NCBI GenBank assembly: GCA_036898135.1
Contig: CM072520.1
Coordinates: forward strand, 1,869,843 to 1,933,842
Reading direction: 5' to 3'
Source of the DNA: Oncomelania hupensis
Taxonomy: Eukaryota; Mollusca; Gastropoda; Littorinimorpha; Pomatiopsidae
DNA: 64,000 nt
Under the pieces are notes generated by a model. That model worked only from the letters and a program-made list of their open reading frames with translations, ran no database searches and was not told the DNA's origin. The position numbers were made by a program, and so were the translations under genes. Positions 20,162-33,110 of the stretch are shown here, one piece after another. Each line of letters starts with the position of its first letter. Positions within the stretch are counted from its first letter, which is position 1.

Positions 20162-20864
20162 ATGGTTGGACCTTGATCTTATAGCTATCAGCCTGAATTC
20201 TATCCCTCCTACGTTGGGCTTCTAGTTCTTTCTCTTGTTCTAACTGTTGCCTAAGCCTTTCTCTGTCATCCTCCCGAGCCTGCTCTCTAGCTGTACGTTC
20301 CTCTTGCAGACGCAACTCAACGTTTTCCCGTTCGGAGTCTATTTTCTTTTCTAAGAGCTTCAGTTCTCTAGCTTTGTCCTTGCGCTCTTGTTCTAGCCTT
20401 CTTTCTACTATGGCTAAATCTTCTGCTCTCCTCTTCTCTTCCCTGGCCAACTCTTCTGCCCTTTTCTTCTCTTCCCGTTCTATCTTCCTCTCGAGCCTGG
20501 CGGTTTCCACAGCTCTATCTTTCCGCTCTAGTTCCAGCTCCCTCGCTAATCTAGCGGCCTCCTGCTCCCTAGCCACCCCGTCTACCACAAAACTGGCTAG
20601 AACTGCGTCCTTCAGCCCCATGCTAGTGCCCAGCTCTCTGTATTTAACATAGATATCCATACTGTCACTACTTTTCCCTGCCATGGACGTAACTGAGGTT
20701 GGAGTAAGATTGGCTGCCATACGAGATCTATGAGCGGAAGGCGTACTCACTGTGGGTTTCCCGTCAGACGGTCCCGGACGCGAAGCGGCTGCGTCGGTCC
20801 CGGTGTACTGTTCCATCGCTCGCGCCTGCTCAGCTGCTATACGAGTCGCAGCCCTTGTCAGCAT
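20115..20864 (-). CDS. E1 Gag N-terminal region (coiled coil)
   Basis: From a likely ATG at 20864 this frame encodes a Ser/Pro-rich start, then a long charged coiled coil of E-R-K heptads (for example KRAEELAREEKRRAEDLA), and ends in PFDGKEDIESYLQRF, the start of the retrotransposon capsid domain. The open frame extends upstream to 20963 through a hydrophobic stretch that is leader sequence and probably untranslated. Capsid continues in the next frame at 20161, so a 1-nt shift (programmed or mutational) is needed. Confidence 0.7.
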   Translation of the reverse strand: MLTRAATRIAAEQARAMEQYTGTDAAASRPGPSDGKPTVSTPSAHRSRMAANLTPTSVTSMAGKSSDSMDIYVKYRELGTSMGLKDAVLASFVVDGVAREQEAARLARELELERKDRAVETARLERKIEREEKKRAEELAREEKRRAEDLAIVERRLEQERKDKARELKLLEKKIDSERENVELRLQEERTAREQAREDDRERLRQQLEQEKELEAQRRRDRIQADSYKIKVQPFDGKEDIESYLQRFV

Positions 20865-21248
20865 ACAGTCGCGGACTAAGAATGAAAAATGGGAAAAAAT
20901 GGGTGAATAACAAATGAAACAAATAACGATTAACACATATACAAACAGTCGAACAAATGACAAGTAAACAGTAACAGGAGCCGGAGAAGTCCCTTATCGT
21001 CTAGGCCTCGACGACAAAGTTGCTTACCTCAACCCTCCGTTTGTGCACACACGCTCAGTGTGTGAACCCTTTTGCGCAGCGCAACCTCACTCCCGACCAA
21101 CCACCCACTGGCCACTCATCCGACACACAAGACGACAAAGAAACAACCACTGACTTCTGGTATCTAAACAAATAACAAATAACAAATAAATCTACCCTAA
21201 CTACTTCCCCTTATCCCTTCCTAGATCTATCCCACCGCTGCCACCAAA

Positions 21249-22848
21249 TGTCACGTCCCAACTGCCTCAACAGTGGTTCGACTTGCGTGCACTTCCACAC
21301 GAGAAAAAAAACCCAACACCTAAATAAACTCTAAAAGACAAAACCAGAAGTAACAAGACAATTTCTTTATTTCACTCACTCATTCGCACTAAAAATTAAC
21401 TCCCTTTTTCCCACTTCCCAACCAACCAACCCTCAATCCCACTAATATAACCCCGAACTAATACATAAACAATTCGCTCAAAATAATAATGATAATTAAA
21501 TCAAAATGAAAAATGTCTAACTACAAAATGTACACAAGATTTATAATAATTATGGCTGAAAACAGCTTACTGCCAACAAGGTAAATAATTGAAGCAAATG
21601 CTTTAAATCTTTATAAATATTCAAACCTTGTTACATTTAAATTCCAAACAGATACAACAAGTCTTTTATATTATATAAAATGAATAAGAAAATTTATCCT
21701 TTATGCAAAATAGAATTTGTAAGAAAATAATCTAAATTATTAATTATTTAATATCTGGCGAATTAATTCCCCCAGACAAAACTATACAATCACAGGGCTA
21801 CTTAATCAGGTAGGTAATATTACTCAACAATGTTTATCAATCAATTCAGATTAAATATATTTCAATGTGCTGTAATTTATAATTTATCACATGTAAAACA
21901 ATTATTGTTCCTCACAACTATTTATCAATGGTTATAGTTATTTGTTGTGAATGGTGGAGTGTGCGTGTGTGTGCTTTATAAACAAAATAAGGTTTCCGGG
22001 TCGAATACCACAACCTTCGCAACCGAGGTTGACCCACGGAATCGGCACACCAGCTTCACACCAGCAAGGTTTCAGCACACCATCAACGATCTGCTCTAAG
22101 GTTTTGGTTTTTGGTACATGCTACCAGTGGATCCTCCGGCCTGTTGACAAAGACACACAATGACTGGACAAACACACAGGCACAGATGGTTAGGCAAGGT
22201 GATACACAGGCATAAGAAGTCCTAGACGGAGTCACAGGTCACCCGACGTTATAAGTAGATAACTCAGATTTCACTGAGAATACACAGTAGGTATTCAAAA
22301 CAGCTTAGAACAGTTCCAGTTAAACAAACACTTCCAAAGTGTTCCCAAAACAGTCCTCCTCTTCCGATAACTAGTCTATCTTTTTCGTTGACAGTCTGAT
22401 CAGTACAACCCACAGACGACGTCACTATCTGGCACCTTGACAAAACTCAGATCTGTTGGTTCTGGTTACATAAGCGATATCAAAATGTTTGTGCTCCTCA
22501 AAATATACAGTGCATGGGGTTTTATACGATTAGCTTAGAATCTTCTAGAACATAGTCGTTTTAATTATAATTCATTTCCCACACCGTTCGCGATTAGAGC
22601 ACGCATTTCACACATAGAATATCGCATGGCAGCACTCAATCTTCCCAATAACAAAATAGCCAACTATGCTGTTTTCTAACATAGTGCGTTCTGCACGGGC
22701 GCAATCATTCGCTACTTCTATTAATTATAAACTTAATTAATTTATTCTGATGCTCTCCCCTTGACTACCGTAACTTCTAACCTCTATGTACAGGCTGATG
22801 ATTAAACTATATACATAGGCGCACGACTGCAAACTGCGTAGCGTGACA
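21249..22848 (-). repeat. E1 5' LTR
   Basis: 1,600 bases, the partner of 15671-17419. It ends at GCGTGACA and is followed by the TCTTA duplication. Confidence 0.9.
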
Positions 22849-22984
22849 TCTTATCTTATCTTATGTGTGTACTGTATACATGTGGCTTTATACAACCGGC
22901 AACTGACATTTTATACAATTCATTTTCTTGAGCAATTTTATGAGGGAACGTTAAACAATCTTTCCTTTACGGACTGTACGTTAG

Positions 22985-23069
22985 TCTGGCTGGATGGCAG
23001 TCACCGACCAGCGTGGTTCCCTATGATGTACAGCTCAGTTGAGACGTCGGGTTGTTCATATTGCTCCCA
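22985..23069 (+). CDS. Possible 85-nt exon (uncertain)
   Basis: A segment after TACGTTAG and before a strong donor GTAAGTTTG reads WLDGSHRPAWFPMMYSS followed by a Cys-rich end GCSYCS. Its start phase fits the possible exon 15539-15592, and its end phase (two bases, CA) would fit the lectin exon at 53613. No domain is recognised. The acceptor has a poor pyrimidine tract, and exon 3 joins 53613 well without it, so it may be an alternative exon or chance. Confidence 0.22.
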
Positions 23070-23361
23070 GTAAGTTTGGTCAACATCCAGCAACGTCACA
23101 CTCCAAGGTGGAGATGCCAATACCAGAACACAAAGACATACACAAAAGTGGATTATTGCAGTATTAATCAACCAACAAAGGAAAAATACCCACATACTCT
23201 TCTGCATCCAACTGTACGTTACTACCCTTATCTGTTCTATCCATTATCAAGCACATTCATTAATTACCTCCCGTTATCATTATTGAAATAACAAACTTTC
23301 TCAAATTATTTTCCAGTTAATCTAATTGGAAACAATTTAATTGTAATTTATAAAGTATTTC

Positions 23362-23414
23362 CCTTTATAGCTGTTGAGGACAACTGATCACATTCCATTT
23401 ATAACTGTTTATCT
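23362..23414 (+). repeat. Single left unit of a roughly 50-bp minisatellite
   Basis: The unit contains ACTGATCACATTCCAT and AACTGTTTATCT. The remaining units lie at 25221-25480, on the far side of the inserted DNA element. Confidence 0.7.
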
Positions 23415-25220
<1,806 letters not shown>

Positions 25221-25480
25221 AACCGTTTATCTTTATAACTGTTGAGATCAACTGATCACATTCCATTTGTAACTGTTTATATTTATAACTGTTGAGAACT
25301 GATCACATTCCAGTTATAACTGTTTATCTTTAGAACTGTTGAGAGCAACTGATCACATTCCATGTATACATTGTTTGTCTTTATAATTTTTGAGAACAAC
25401 TGATCACATTCCATTTATACATTGTTTATCTTTATAACTGTTTAGAACAACTGATCACATTCCATTTATACATGGTTTTC
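25221..25480 (+). repeat. Roughly 50-bp minisatellite, right part, about five units
   Basis: Units share AACTGATCACATTCCAT and a TTTATAACTGTTGAGA-like start. It is the same array as 23362-23414, split by the DNA element. Confidence 0.8.
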
Positions 25481-25753
25481 TTTTCTTAATCATTTACAAA
25501 ATCTTTTTCATTTACATTTTATTTCTCTTTACAACGTTAGCTATGAATTCAACGTGTCATGCATACATTATTTCTCTTCACAAACGTTACAAAATAATTA
25601 TTGAATATAAATTATTTAGTTTCTAGCATACAAAAGCATAATTTTTCACTAATAGGTTCACTCATTCAGAAGATCTATCTCTTGTTTTGTCTTCTCTAGT
25701 CACTTTCTCATTGTTGACAAACTCAGTCTGGTTCACAAAATCCACTAGCAAGT

Positions 25754-25818
<65 letters not shown>

Positions 25819-26394
25819 TTCTTTCAATCTCTTTTTCTCCCTGTACCAAACATGCTGATGATCTCTAGAAGAGGGACATGGTCATATAATGTGACACACC
25901 TATTGCATAACGGTAATGACAACAACAATATATATTAATGTCTGCATGAATGATCTGATGTTTAACAAGATAAAAAAATTACATAACTAAATTAGATAGC
26001 TTATTTATAAGATTACTTTTTAACTTACAGTTGACTTATAGTGACTTACAGTTGACTTGAGTGGACTTGCTAGGTCACTTTGAAAATAATAAACTTTCCA
26101 ACTTACAGAAGTATCTTATAATTAGTTGGTTGATCAGTTTTTATAATTAATTTTACATGTTTATGTTTTTTTACGTTGCTGTTTCAATTTATTCTTTCTT
26201 ATTTGGATTCAATAACGTCATTTTCTTTTAAACACATGTCAAAGCTGTCACGATCTTTATCATAAAATAAACAACATAATTTAATTTGCTGCCACAAATC
26301 ACTTAAATTTGCGTTATATTTGTTTGTGAGTATCCAAGATTAATACATGCATGTCTTCCACTAAAAGCTAACTTACTATATGCCCTTATGTTTG
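25481..26394. other. AT-rich intronic stretch, nothing recognised
   Basis: Contains a (CT)n tract at about 25757-25820. No element borders, RNA gene or exon-like segment was seen on either strand. Confidence 0.45.
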
Positions 26395-27115
26395 TTCACA
26401 GAGCTGCATGCCAGACTCGGTCAAACGCTTTCTTGACGTCTATGAACACATGATATAGATGTTGTTGGTGCTGTAGGTATTTCTAGCCACTTATTCTGAG
26501 GTTGTAAATCTGTTCAATGGTACTTCACCCTATCCTGAATCCTGTTTTTCTTCAGCTATGATTTGTTCAACTTGTGGTTTTAACCTGTTGAGTATCTTTT
26601 ATCAGGAGGACTTTGTTGGGATGGCTGATGAGGCTGATAGTGTGGTAATTTTCACACTCCTGAATGTAACCTTTTTTGGGAAGAGTGATGACAAGCGTCT
26701 GGGTCCAAGGTATAGGCCGATCCCCAGTATGCCAGATCTTGTTACAGATAATGGTGGGGGGCGTCAATCCTCGCTTCTCCTCATCCTTCTTGAAGCAATT
26801 CCGCAAGTGTGTTGTCCACTCCCGCTGACTTCCCTCTGGGAACATGCTAAAACTATGAGTTTTCGTTTAGTTTGTGGTTATAAAGGTCAGAGGAGTACTC
26901 TGTCCATCCATCCAAGACTTCTTGTTTTTCTGTAAGGCATATGCCAGACTTGCTTTGGATCGTGGAGACCTTAAGCTGTTTAACACTTGTCAGCCGCTAC
27001 ACAGACTGTGCGAAGGCCTTCTTGCTGTTGTTCTTGTTCAGATTATTCTCTATTACCTGGCATTGCCCTTCTATCCAGTTCTCCTTTGCTGGGCGCATTT
27101 CTTTTCAGATTGCGT
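26395..27115 (-). mobile_element. RTE-like LINE fragment (linker and RT N-terminal half)
   Basis: The minus strand runs from the linker (27110-26860) into RT. It has PPTIICNKIWHTGDRPIPWT, then LVITLPKKGYIQECENYHTI near 26690, and the first catalytic block FIDVKKAFDRVWHAA near 26400-26440. That is the part missing from the copies at 4499 and 12125. Stops interrupt it, so it is inactive. Confidence 0.75.
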
Positions 27116-27194
27116 GTGAAAGTTTGAATATTTACGAGTGGCATGCTTGGTTTTTGTCTGATCTGAATCGTTTTATAATATTTTAAGATAACGA

Positions 27195-27245
27195 TTTTCT
27201 GGTCCTGATTTGGCGCGGAGGGATCTTCTGGACCTAAAGCACTAA
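27195..27245 (+). repeat. Orphan 3' end of the (CAAT)n-tailed repeat
   Basis: GGTCCTGATTTGGCGCGGAG followed by GGACCTAAAGCA matches the last 50 bases of 2103-2804 and 14013-14713. No tail remains. Confidence 0.55.
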
Positions 27246-27280
27246 ACATGTCATGTAATGCCTTTTTGGATATATATGCC

Positions 27281-28986
27281 TGTCACCGCCACGACTCCCT
27301 CCGGGCAAACGCCACAAACAAACAACTTATTCACGCAGACAACCCAGAAAGAATGACAGTTTCCCGCAGACGCGAAGTGATGATAACACAACAATTATAT
27401 ATACAACTTTCAAGCTATTTATTCATTCATACCACACACTCATACACATACAACATTTACACAGGAAACGAAGAAATGGTAATGAAACAATCAATGGGTC
27501 AATGAAACGATGCGATGGTTTGTGGGGTGATCGGGGTCGCTAATCGACCAACGTCCTAGTATCGAACGTGCACAGCCAAAGTCCGAGGCACGCGTTCACA
27601 AACAGACAGGGGGGGGGGTTGAGTGTAGGAGAGGGACAACACAAAACGGGCCCACCTGGCGAAATGCAGTCCCTGGTAAAGTCTCCTCAAAAGTATCCAC
27701 CCCCTTCCGTTGACGTCCAAACGAAGGAGCGTTGCTACCCGCGGTCGCCACTGACGATGATGATGGCGCTGATAACAAAGACGGTAGACAAACGAATGGC
27801 GATGTTGATGATGATGTTCGGTCCACCTGACCAAGTGTCGTCGTCGTTGCTGCCTCACGTGTTCCAGCGACGAACTGGCGGATTGACGAACGTCGAGCTG
27901 CGAACTTCGAACTCGATCCTCGTACTCAAGCCTCGAATTCAATCCTCAACGACAATCCTCGACGAACCTGTAACATGCTTGTCGCATCGTAAATGTCATG
28001 TTCACTCGATTCTGTCCCCCTCCCTCCATCACACTTACCCCCCCCCCCCTCTCACTACGCTACTCCACTAAACTTCTGACACTTGAGGGGTCCAACTGCA
28101 GTCTATTTCCCCCGTCCTTGACTCTCTCTCGCTTTCTACTGTTATCGTCACTTGAAACAATTACATATCATACAATTCAATGAAATCATGAATGCATGGA
28201 ATGGACGACGCTGCAAATGAACACATGTAAACATCAACACATTATTCAAATCAAGCATCCCCAACGACAACAACAGCAACCACTTCCATCCTACCTTCAT
28301 CACACTCCACCCCCTTTCTTCTCCCTCATTCTCCCTCCTTCAGTCGCACTCTTCCTTTCTTCTGCCTCTCCTCAGTGTAACCTTTCTCATCCTTCCTTAC
28401 TCCTATGTACCAGCTATCATACAACACCCCAAACAGCCGGCCCTTGGTTATTGGCACAGTGAGGAAAAACCACCATCCACTCACCCAACGGTTCGCATGT
28501 AATTGCACCCCGTAGCCCTTCTCCACTGCCCTCCTACGAAAGTACATCCAATTAGGGTAATCCAGTAGTGCGTAGTTCTCGTAGTAGACAATACCTCGAT
28601 ACTACTTACCACACTACCACAGACTTGCTTTCCTACAGCTACACTCCAACTGAGCGTATCACTTCAGAAATCGGCAATCTTTAAACTAGTATACTTCTCT
28701 GGACCAGATATTATTATTCGTTAATACCCGTCCCACCCTAATTCCAGAACACAGCAAAAACCACAGAGCACTAGACAAACACCGTCTACACTGTACTGCT
28801 GACAAACATGTTCTGACCATAGTGAGCAAATTCCTAAACTGGCTTAACCGGCGTACGCTGTTTACCACGCTTTTCACGCTCCCGAGACAACAATAATCAC
28901 GCATACAGCAACACGCAGTACCACCCCCGCCCTTATACTCTTCACACACAGACTACATGGCTTTCTTCACAGGCTGCCCTGTGACA
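27281..28986 (-). repeat. E2 3' LTR
   Basis: 1,706 bases. It differs from the partner mainly by short indels, for example an extra block near 27337-27367 and another near 28157-28180. Confidence 0.9.
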
Positions 28987-29175
28987 CACCCCCCTCCCAA
29001 GACGAACCTACGGAGAGTTCAAAACCTAAACTTCCACAGGGTCAGATCTGCTGAGGAAATCCGCTTCAATGTTGTCTCTCCCTGGAATTGGTCGAACTGT
29101 GAAGACGTAGGCCTGCAGCTGCATAGCCCATCGGGTGAGTCTGGCACTGTTGAGGTGCGTCCGTCCTCAAGATGA
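28987..29175 (-). pseudogene. E2 RNase H C-terminal remnant
   Basis: The minus strand reads ARLTRWAMQLQAYVFTV and then GRDNIEADFLSRSDPVEV before a stop. This is the conserved end of Ty3/gypsy RNase H, corresponding to MRWSLSLQEF and FADLLSRAD in E3. The polypurine tract and 3' LTR follow directly, so the natural end of the coding region is kept although RT is lost. Confidence 0.7.
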
Positions 29176-29251
29176 ACTCCCTATCCAAGTTTGGTAGCTT
29201 TACCACTGGCTCACTTGCCAGCGCTCTCTTCACGTCATCCAAGGCTTTCTT

Positions 29252-30616
29252 TCAGTCATCCCTCCTGTTGACCTCTCCCTTCTTCCTTACCCGCACGATC
29301 GGTGCTCTGTACGGCGATGTACACGACTCGATAACCCCCAACTCCAGCATCGGTTCCACTTCACTCTTGGCGACCTCCATCTGCGAAAGTGGTAGCGGAC
29401 GCTGATGTACACGAACGGGGTCGTCGTCAGTCGACACCACCTCGCACTCATCCAGGTTGGTTAGCGGCAATGCTCTCTCTTGTAGTGCAGACAGCTTCGT
29501 GTCTATCTGTACGTCCACTGGCCCTTCGCTCGCTCGTAGCGGTATCAGTGGTACAGTGCCCTGGTAGCTGATGTCTGATGTTCCCTCTGTTTCGGCCTGG
29601 TCCAACACCACTGCCACCGTCGCCTCTGGTTCCGCTCTACGTTCTACGTAGCGTTTCAGCACGATCGTGTGGTACGGTTTCCTGTTCTTGCCGACTCTCT
29701 GCACTGGTACCTTCCTGGCTCTCCCCTTTGGCGTCGTTCGCTGGCACACGTCGCATGAAGCACAGTACTTTCTCACATCACGGCACATCCCTGGCCAGTA
29801 GTACTTGGTCCACACTTGATCTAGGGTTTGCTTGGCCCCTCGATGTTCAGCCGTAGGCGTGTCGTGTCCCATGCGCAGTACCTCTGGTCGAAGCTTGGCT
29901 GGTACCACCAACTGGCTGCGATCCACTTTGTCCTGTCCTGTGTATTCGCGGTACAACAGGCCCCGCTTCCAGACAAATGCCACTTGCCCCTTGCCTCGTT
30001 TCTCCTTTCCTGCCTTCCGGTCTGCTAGCTGCCGCACCTTCGCAAGCTCGCCGTCTTCCAGCTGCAGTTGACGAATCTCCTTCGGCGTCGCGACGACGTT
30101 CTTACTCGGTCCGGCCACCAATGGTTCCGCAGCGCCTTGTTCCTTGGCTGCTTGCGCTCGGGTCTGCACGGCGCAACACTCTGCGGCTCCCTCGACGAAC
30201 ACTGGCAGTGCTGTGTCACTTTGCTGTTCCGTCCTCGCCCAGTTGCCGATCACCACTGGGTAGGTTAAGTCTGGTACCACCACTACCTCCACTCTCCCGG
30301 TGTAGAACGGTGACTCAAACTGCACCCACGCTGTTGGCAGTGACTTGGATAGCTGGCGAACGGCGAATCCGACGCGCCGCGTGCGTCCTGTGTACTTGAG
30401 GTTGGCAACCTCTCCCTTCCGCAGGCAAATCAAGTCGGCCCCCGTATCCCTCACAGCCGTCAGCGGAACACCTTCCACTCCACTACCACTTGGCTCTGGA
30501 ACCGAGGATCTCCCCTCTTGCCTGCCTCCTTCAAGATGCGCAACGCTCCTCCACTTCGCTCGCTGCGTTTCGGACAATCCCGCTTCAAATGCCCTTTCTG
30601 TCCGCAACTGTAGCAT
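29252..30616 (-). CDS. E2 protease, truncated integrase and RT stub
   Basis: 454 codons. The protease motif VRDTGADLICL lies near residue 55, then the family linker word AVQTRAQAA near residue 155. The integrase zinc finger follows (HRGAKQTLDQVWTKYYWPGM ... CDVCQ), but the catalytic core is missing: after VPVQRVGKNRKPYHTI the frame is already in the integrase C-terminus. RT begins (VEPMLELGVIESCTSPYRAP) and stops at its first motif. Two in-frame deletions therefore shaped this frame. Gag lies in another frame overlapping its 5' end, so Gag-to-Pol needs a shift near 30500. Confidence 0.8.
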   Translation of the reverse strand: MLQLRTERAFEAGLSETQRAKWRSVAHLEGGRQEGRSSVPEPSGSGVEGVPLTAVRDTGADLICLRKGEVANLKYTGRTRRVGFAVRQLSKSLPTAWVQFESPFYTGRVEVVVVPDLTYPVVIGNWARTEQQSDTALPVFVEGAAECCAVQTRAQAAKEQGAAEPLVAGPSKNVVATPKEIRQLQLEDGELAKVRQLADRKAGKEKRGKGQVAFVWKRGLLYREYTGQDKVDRSQLVVPAKLRPEVLRMGHDTPTAEHRGAKQTLDQVWTKYYWPGMCRDVRKYCASCDVCQRTTPKGRARKVPVQRVGKNRKPYHTIVLKRYVERRAEPEATVAVVLDQAETEGTSDISYQGTVPLIPLRASEGPVDVQIDTKLSALQERALPLTNLDECEVVSTDDDPVRVHQRPLPLSQMEVAKSEVEPMLELGVIESCTSPYRAPIVRVRKKGEVNRRDD

Positions 30617-31284
30617 TCCCGCTTGTCCGGCGAGTTGGGTCGTGGTCCCGCTGGCTTGCGACCCTCGCTCTTATCCCTGGGTGTAAAGGGTTGACGTGGT
30701 GGGAAACGTAGGTTGGTTCCCGCCCTGGCGTCGACGTATTGCTGTGCTAACGTCGCGGCCTCCTCCACCGTTGCTGGGTTGCGCTCGCGCACGAACGTGA
30801 CCAGCTCTGGCGTCAAACCGTTGACCATCTGCTCCATCAGCACTAAGTCCAGTAAGTCCGCATACGTGGCCTTCTTGTTTGCTAGTCCCATCCAGCGTTC
30901 CAGGAACAACTCCGACTTCCGTAGGTACTGTTTGAAAGTCTCTGGCGGCTCCCTGCGTAGCTGGCGAAACTTCTTGCGATACGTCTCGGCCGTCAGGTTG
31001 AAACGCACCAACAACGCTGCCTTCAGGATCTCGTAGTCGGCAGAGTCGTCCTCGTTCAAGCCAACGTAAACTTCCCTCGCCTTCCCCTTCAGCAAGGTCC
31101 CCAAGCGAATAGCCCACGTGTCCTTCTTCCAGTCTTGTGCCTTGGCGAATCGCTCAAACTGACACAAGTAGGTTTCTAGATCGTCCTTGTCCTCGAAGAA
31201 CGGTAACCTAAGCTTGACCGTCTCAAACTCCGGTTGACGATTCCTGCGGTTCCCGGCGCCTGCTTGCAACGTCAGTTGCGCCAT
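30460..31284 (-). CDS. E2 Gag capsid and nucleocapsid
   Basis: 274 codons: capsid-like domain (LPFFEDKDDLETYLCQFERF, later YRKKFRQLRREPPETFKQYL) and one zinc knuckle CYSCGQKGHLKRDC near residue 225. The apparent start follows a (CT)n tract at 31301-31331 that codes for an Arg-Glu run. Length change there has put the upstream Gag half (31287-31540) in a different frame. The rest of Gag lies beyond the E3 insertion at 47280-47585. Confidence 0.75.
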   Translation of the reverse strand: MAQLTLQAGAGNRRNRQPEFETVKLRLPFFEDKDDLETYLCQFERFAKAQDWKKDTWAIRLGTLLKGKAREVYVGLNEDDSADYEILKAALLVRFNLTAETYRKKFRQLRREPPETFKQYLRKSELFLERWMGLANKKATYADLLDLVLMEQMVNGLTPELVTFVRERNPATVEEAATLAQQYVDARAGTNLRFPPRQPFTPRDKSEGRKPAGPRPNSPDKRECYSCGQKGHLKRDCPKRSERSGGALRILKEAGKRGDPRFQSQVVVEWKVFR

Positions 31285-31286
31285 CG

Positions 31287-31296
31287 CTAGTTCGTG

Positions 31297-31335
<39 letters not shown>

Positions 31336-31540
31336 CGATCTGCATCTTTCTCCCTCTCTGCTTGGTCCATCGCGTAGTCTAACGCTGCCTGACCCTTCAG
31401 TCCTTCGCGCTTGGCGAGTCTCAAGATCCTCTCGACCGGCGTCTCATCCGCGAACGGTCCTGTCCTCGGCGTCGGTGCCGCCTCGACCTTGTAGATAGAA
31501 CGGTAAAGATTGGTCTCAAACCTCTTCAGCCTCGTTGCAT
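31287..31540 (-). pseudogene. E2 Gag middle fragment next to the E3 insertion
   Basis: Reads LKRFETNLYRSIYKVEAAP through to an Arg-Glu run encoded by the (GA)n tract. It is cut on its 5' side by the E3 LTR at 31541; the earlier Gag residues lie at 47280-47585. The frame does not match the capsid frame across the microsatellite. Confidence 0.65.
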
Positions 31541-33110
31541 TGTAACGACCGCAGTTCGTACACATTTGTGTATGAAGACGTGATGACGTCACTGCGTAAT
31601 TTTTCGAATAGTTTGTGAACTGTTGTTAGAGCAGAGACTATACATCAGCCTAAGCGAGAGGACGTTTTTGTGGGTGCTCTGGAAAGACCTGTTTCTTTAG
31701 GACTTTAGCTGTATAAGAATACAGGTATTTGTTTATTATTATTATTATTAGTGGTATTTATAATGAACTGCTAAGCTATTCTTACGAAAAAGGAAGAGTA
31801 TTGCTTTTTGTAAATTAGTACGTTTAGGGTACAGAAGAACCCATGTTTGAAAACAAAGTTCGTTAACTCGTGTCAATATTTATTTGATCATGTGTATACA
31901 TGTATGTGTGACTCAGTTTGTAATTATGATACCATTTTTATATTCAGTCATATGTGAAGATATGGGCTGAAATAGGAACGTATTTCAGTTGTGTAATTTG
32001 AATATCTATTGATGAATGAATGGGTATAACTATGTTATAAAATGAAGGTGAGCTGTGTTTGTAATATTTGTCTCATAGTCCATTGTGTGTAGCCTATGCA
32101 ATGTGTGTAAAGTGGCTATACTAGGTATTGTCACAGGAATGCTGATAATAGTGATTGTAGTGATTGTGGTGGCGTGTAGAGACATTCTACAAAGGGAAAT
32201 GATCCTTGCTCAGTGTGAGCTATAAAGACATACAGTCTCTTTAAGGATAAGAGCAAAAATTTACGATTGTGTGCATGTTGTATACAGCGGGGCGGTTACG
32301 GAGCAAAGAACCCCTGATGTGCGGCGGATGGATCTGGTCCCCATGACATCACTGGCCTGACCGGATGTGGACCCCATCTTTGCCTTGCCTCTCCTTCGGA
32401 TACCATCACTGGTGCAGAATTGCAACAACGGTGCCGAAGTAAATCTCCGGATCGACGCCACGAAGACATCTGCAGCGTCTTCAGTGTGGGTGGCTGTGAC
32501 TCCAGCGACGGCTAATAATTCCGCGCCTGGAGTGCTTGATCCGTGAAATAGGTTAGTAAACAGGAACTGTGAAGTATATGATCTCTGAGTCATCGAAGTG
32601 ATGCTAATGCAAAAGAGTAGAGTCGAGTGACGTCCCCAGAAAGGGACAACGACTTCTACTAGTGTTGAACTCTGAAAGAAACTGTGTACATTCATATCAG
32701 AAACTGCGTGAACTTACTGAGTAATCTGCGTGCACTCACCCAAGCGCCCGGGTGGAAGTATTACACTAATTATGGGCACTTAACTATCGTATGTGTGAAT
32801 TTATTTATATGTTAGAAATAATTGTATGATTTAATGTATCTGTGAATTTAGTGTATGTGAAGATGATTTATTGTGTATGTTCATGATTGAGTGTGAAATA
32901 GCATAACAGAGGGCAAAGAGAAACAACTGTGTATTCTTTGTCTTTGTCTGCAAGCACGTGTGTGGCAGTGTATGAGTATAGTAAACAGAGATAGAACACA
33001 CACCTTATACTGAGCGTCAGACAGCCACACTCACACACTCATTCATTACACCATAGGTAGTTATACATATATTTATTTAGATTATAATACACAAAAAACC
33101 CTTCGTTACA
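31541..33110 (+). repeat. E3 5' LTR
   Basis: 1,570 bases. It contains a perfect CRE-type palindrome TGACGTCA near 31583, a motif bound by CREB/ATF factors, possibly part of its promoter. Only a handful of differences from the partner LTR were seen, so insertion is recent. Confidence 0.92.

Larger units (their letters stand above)
15671..22848 (-). mobile_element. LTR retrotransposon E1 (Ty3/gypsy, Gmr1-like), RT-deleted
   Basis: A 7.2-kb element with LTRs at 15671-17419 and 21249-22848, TG..CA ends and the TCTTA target duplication. It is coded on the minus strand. The primer-binding region next to the 5' LTR reads TTTGGTGGCAGCGG (minus strand ending near 21248), and the polypurine tract next to the 3' LTR is GGTGGGGTGCTG near 17420. 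Coding order is gag, protease, integrase, then a stub of RT and the last residues of RNase H. The RT core is gone, so it could not copy itself. Confidence 0.9.

Noticed and set aside
27568..28071. Open frames of 130-170 codons in the E2 LTRs
   Set aside because: Present in both LTRs, on both strands, without domains; LTR sequence rather than genes.
32261..32695. 144-codon minus-strand frame, repeated at 46430-46864
   Set aside because: It lies inside both E3 LTRs, is antisense to the element, and has no recognisable domain. Its duplication only reflects the LTR pair.
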